DNA of 64,000 nucleotides. Origin: Novosphingobium sp. (GTDB lineage Bacteria > Pseudomonadota > Alphaproteobacteria > Sphingomonadales > Sphingomonadaceae). The notes under the pieces were generated by a model. That model searched no databases and was not told the DNA's origin. It saw nothing but the letters and a program-made list of their open reading frames with translations. The translations under genes were made by a program, and so were the position numbers. Where the stretch lies: contig JACKKX010000001.1 of NCBI GenBank assembly GCA_024236215.1, positions 310,001-374,000 on the forward strand. The letters run 5' to 3'. Of the stretch, positions 62,646 through 64,000 are shown one piece after another. Positions within the stretch are counted from its first letter, which is position 1; the number at the start of each line of letters is the position of its first letter.

Positions 62646-63908
62646 TCAGTCCAGCCAGTTGGGCACGCGCTCGGCGGCACTGATCGCCGCGGGTTCGATG
62701 CGATCGGCCACCACCGCCCACTTGTCGCCATCAACCATCACCTCGGCGACGAAGCCGCGGCTGTTGTAGGATGAAGCCATGGTCGCGCCATAGGCCCCGG
62801 CCGAACGAAACACCGCCAGATCGCCGGTGGCAACCGCGTCGATCTCGCGGTTCATCGCAAAGGTATCGCCGGTTTCGCAGATCGGGCCGACGATATGCGC
62901 GGTCATCTTCTCACCGCGGGGCTCGACCGCGTCGAAATCGTGCCAGGCGCCATACATCGCCGGGCGGGCAAGGTCATTCATCGCCGCATCGACCACCACG
63001 AAGGGTGCCTGATTGGAGCTGCGCTTGACCCGGATCACCCGGGTGAGCAGCACCCCGGCATTGCCGCAGATCACCCGGCCCGGTTCGAACATCAGGGTCA
63101 CGTCCCAATCCTTGGTGACCCGTGCGACCATCATCGCGTATTCGGCGGGAGTGCGGAACACTTCGCCAGCCTTGTAGGGGATGCCCAGCCCGCCGCCCAG
63201 ATCGGCGTGGGTCACGCTCTGCCCCGCCGCGCGCAGGTCGGCAATCAGTGCACCTACCTTTTCAAAAGCGATTTCAAAGGGTTCAAGCTCGACCAGCTGG
63301 CTGCCAATGTGAACCGCGACCCCGCGCATGTCGAGGCCGGGCAGCGCCGCAAGCCGCGTATAGATTTCCACCGCCCGGTCGATCGGCACACCAAACTTGT
63401 TCTCGGCCTTGCCGGTCGAGATCTTGGCGTGGGTGCGGGCATCGACATCGGGATTGACCCGCAGGGCGCAATGCGCGGTCTGTCCCCGTGCCGCGGCAAT
63501 CGCGGCAAGCTCTATCCCTTCTTCCTCGCTTTCGAGATTGAACTGGCCGATCCCGGCCTCCAAACCCTGGATCATTTCGGCGTGGGTCTTGCCCACGCCC
63601 GAAAAGACGATGTCCTGCGCGGGCATTCCGGCCGCCAGAGCCCGCGCGAGTTCGCCGCCCGAAACCACGTCGGCGCCGAATCCTTCGCGCCGCATCAGCC
63701 GCAGCACCGCCAGATTGGGGTTGGCCTTGATGGCAAAGGCAATATGGACCCGCGGCAGGATCGAAAGCGCCTGGGCAAAGGTGCGGGCGTGGCGTTCAAG
63801 CGTGGCGCGCGAATAGATGTAGACCGGCGTGCCGACGGCATCGGCGATCGCGCTCAGCGGCAGGTCTTCGGCGTGCAGGACGCCGTCGCGGTATTGAAAA
63901 TGATCCAT
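62646..63908 (-). CDS. lysA: Diaminopimelate decarboxylase
   Basis: A 420-residue fold-III PLP enzyme. The PLP lysine is in VHIAFAIKANPNLAVLRLMR; HIGSQLVELEPFE, DLGGGLGIPYKAGE, EPGRVICGNAGVLLTRV and the ligand-binding ICETGDTFAMNREIDAV complete it. It catalyses the last step of lysine synthesis. A small lipoprotein gene precedes it as usual in alphaproteobacteria. Confidence 0.97.
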   Translation of the reverse strand: MDHFQYRDGVLHAEDLPLSAIADAVGTPVYIYSRATLERHARTFAQALSILPRVHIAFAIKANPNLAVLRLMRREGFGADVVSGGELARALAAGMPAQDIVFSGVGKTHAEMIQGLEAGIGQFNLESEEEGIELAAIAAARGQTAHCALRVNPDVDARTHAKISTGKAENKFGVPIDRAVEIYTRLAALPGLDMRGVAVHIGSQLVELEPFEIAFEKVGALIADLRAAGQSVTHADLGGGLGIPYKAGEVFRTPAEYAMMVARVTKDWDVTLMFEPGRVICGNAGVLLTRVIRVKRSSNQAPFVVVDAAMNDLARPAMYGAWHDFDAVEPRGEKMTAHIVGPICETGDTFAMNREIDAVATGDLAVFRSAGAYGATMASSYNSRGFVAEVMVDGDKWAVVADRIEPAAISAAERVPNWLD

Positions 63909-63920
63909 GGGATGAAACTC

Positions 63921-64000
63921 TTACTCGGAAGGAGGCAGGTCGAAGGGGTCTTGCGTACGTTCCTCGGAACGTTTTCGCAGTTCGACGCTGCGCTCGGGAG
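63921..64000 (-). CDS. Small lipoprotein upstream of lysA (LptM-like), C-terminal part only
   Basis: Only the last 25 residues are in the window, ending SEERTQDPFDLPPSE with TAA at 63921-63923. This tail is typical of the small lipoprotein encoded between argH and lysA in sphingomonads. The N-terminus with the lipobox lies outside the window. The gap to lysA is 12 bases. Confidence 0.7.
   Translation of the reverse strand, partial: PERSVELRKRSEERTQDPFDLPPSE

Noticed and set aside
1-64000. CRISPR arrays, tRNA or rRNA genes, prophage or integrative element
   Set aside because: No regular spaced repeats, no cloverleaf or rRNA sequence, and no integrase, portal or conjugation genes were seen; only one IS3 copy is present.

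Overview
The window is a single, gene-dense stretch of chromosome from a high-GC alphaproteobacterium, most likely Sphingomonadales (Erythrobacter/Novosphingobium-like). This is inferred from the protein families and gene order, not from a database search. The markers are an aa3-oxidase cluster of sphingomonad layout, a DUF1489 protein, a SigF/NrsF pair like that of Caulobacter, a PF10118/TetR pair, many ATGA/GTGA/TGATG start-stop overlaps, frequent GTG/TTG starts and very little intergenic DNA. No rRNA, tRNA, CRISPR array or prophage was seen. The only clear mobile element is one IS3-family copy near 59.5-60.7 kb. No stretch without a gene exceeds about 225 bases.

Layout. 0-4.6 kb: end of a CorC-type CBS protein, a LysR regulator, two convergent cyclophilins, mgtE and a DUF1489 gene. 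4.6-8.6 kb: a divergent metal-stress locus. Leftward run bufA1-doxX-sigF-nrsF; rightward run bufA2-bufB-bufC. The 170-base gap between them carries two exact GTAACC-N16-CGAA motifs back to back, so both arms look controlled by the encoded SigF. 8.6-18.1 kb: FrnE-like DsbA, nudC, a serine hydrolase and mutY (leftward, coupled), then dciA, two DsbA-like thiol proteins and smc. 18.1-26.8 kb: soxR with a SoxR box facing a VOC protein, an SRAP protein, ubiA, a palindromic repeat, rsmE, gshA, a quinol-monooxygenase-like protein, an ICMT-like membrane protein, and bamB with a YfgM-like protein. 26.9-39.2 kb: glycosyltransferase, hydrolase, selO, astD, lipoproteins, rarD, pyrC, ygfZ, TetR with a PF10118 protein, a GNAT, rpmA and rplU.

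39.2-41.6 kb: a tightly coupled leftward operon folB-(SDR-like fragment)-moaA-moaD-moaE joins pterin/folate and molybdenum-cofactor synthesis. 41.7-52.1 kb: a secreted methyltransferase, then the leftward cytochrome aa3 group ctaC-ctaD, an epoxide-hydrolase-like gene, ctaB, a 42-residue CoxF-like protein, ctaG, ctaE, DUF983, surf1, thrC and an RlmI-like methyltransferase. 52.3-57.6 kb: rightward chain pyrE-pdxJ-acpS-lepB-AI-2E transporter-DUF3089-ruvX. 57.6-64 kb: two unrecognised coupled genes, the IS3 element, a 53-residue small protein, two thioesterases, a siroheme-type dehydrogenase, lysA and the tail of a small lipoprotein.

The most interesting system is the bufferin divergon. It has two different Cys-rich exported precursors on opposite transcripts, one MNIO maturase and one partner protein, and its sigma/anti-sigma pair sits inside one arm, which implies positive autoregulation. 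A second, more speculative candidate is the unknown two-gene cassette at 57.6-59.4 kb with a small protein on the other side of the IS.
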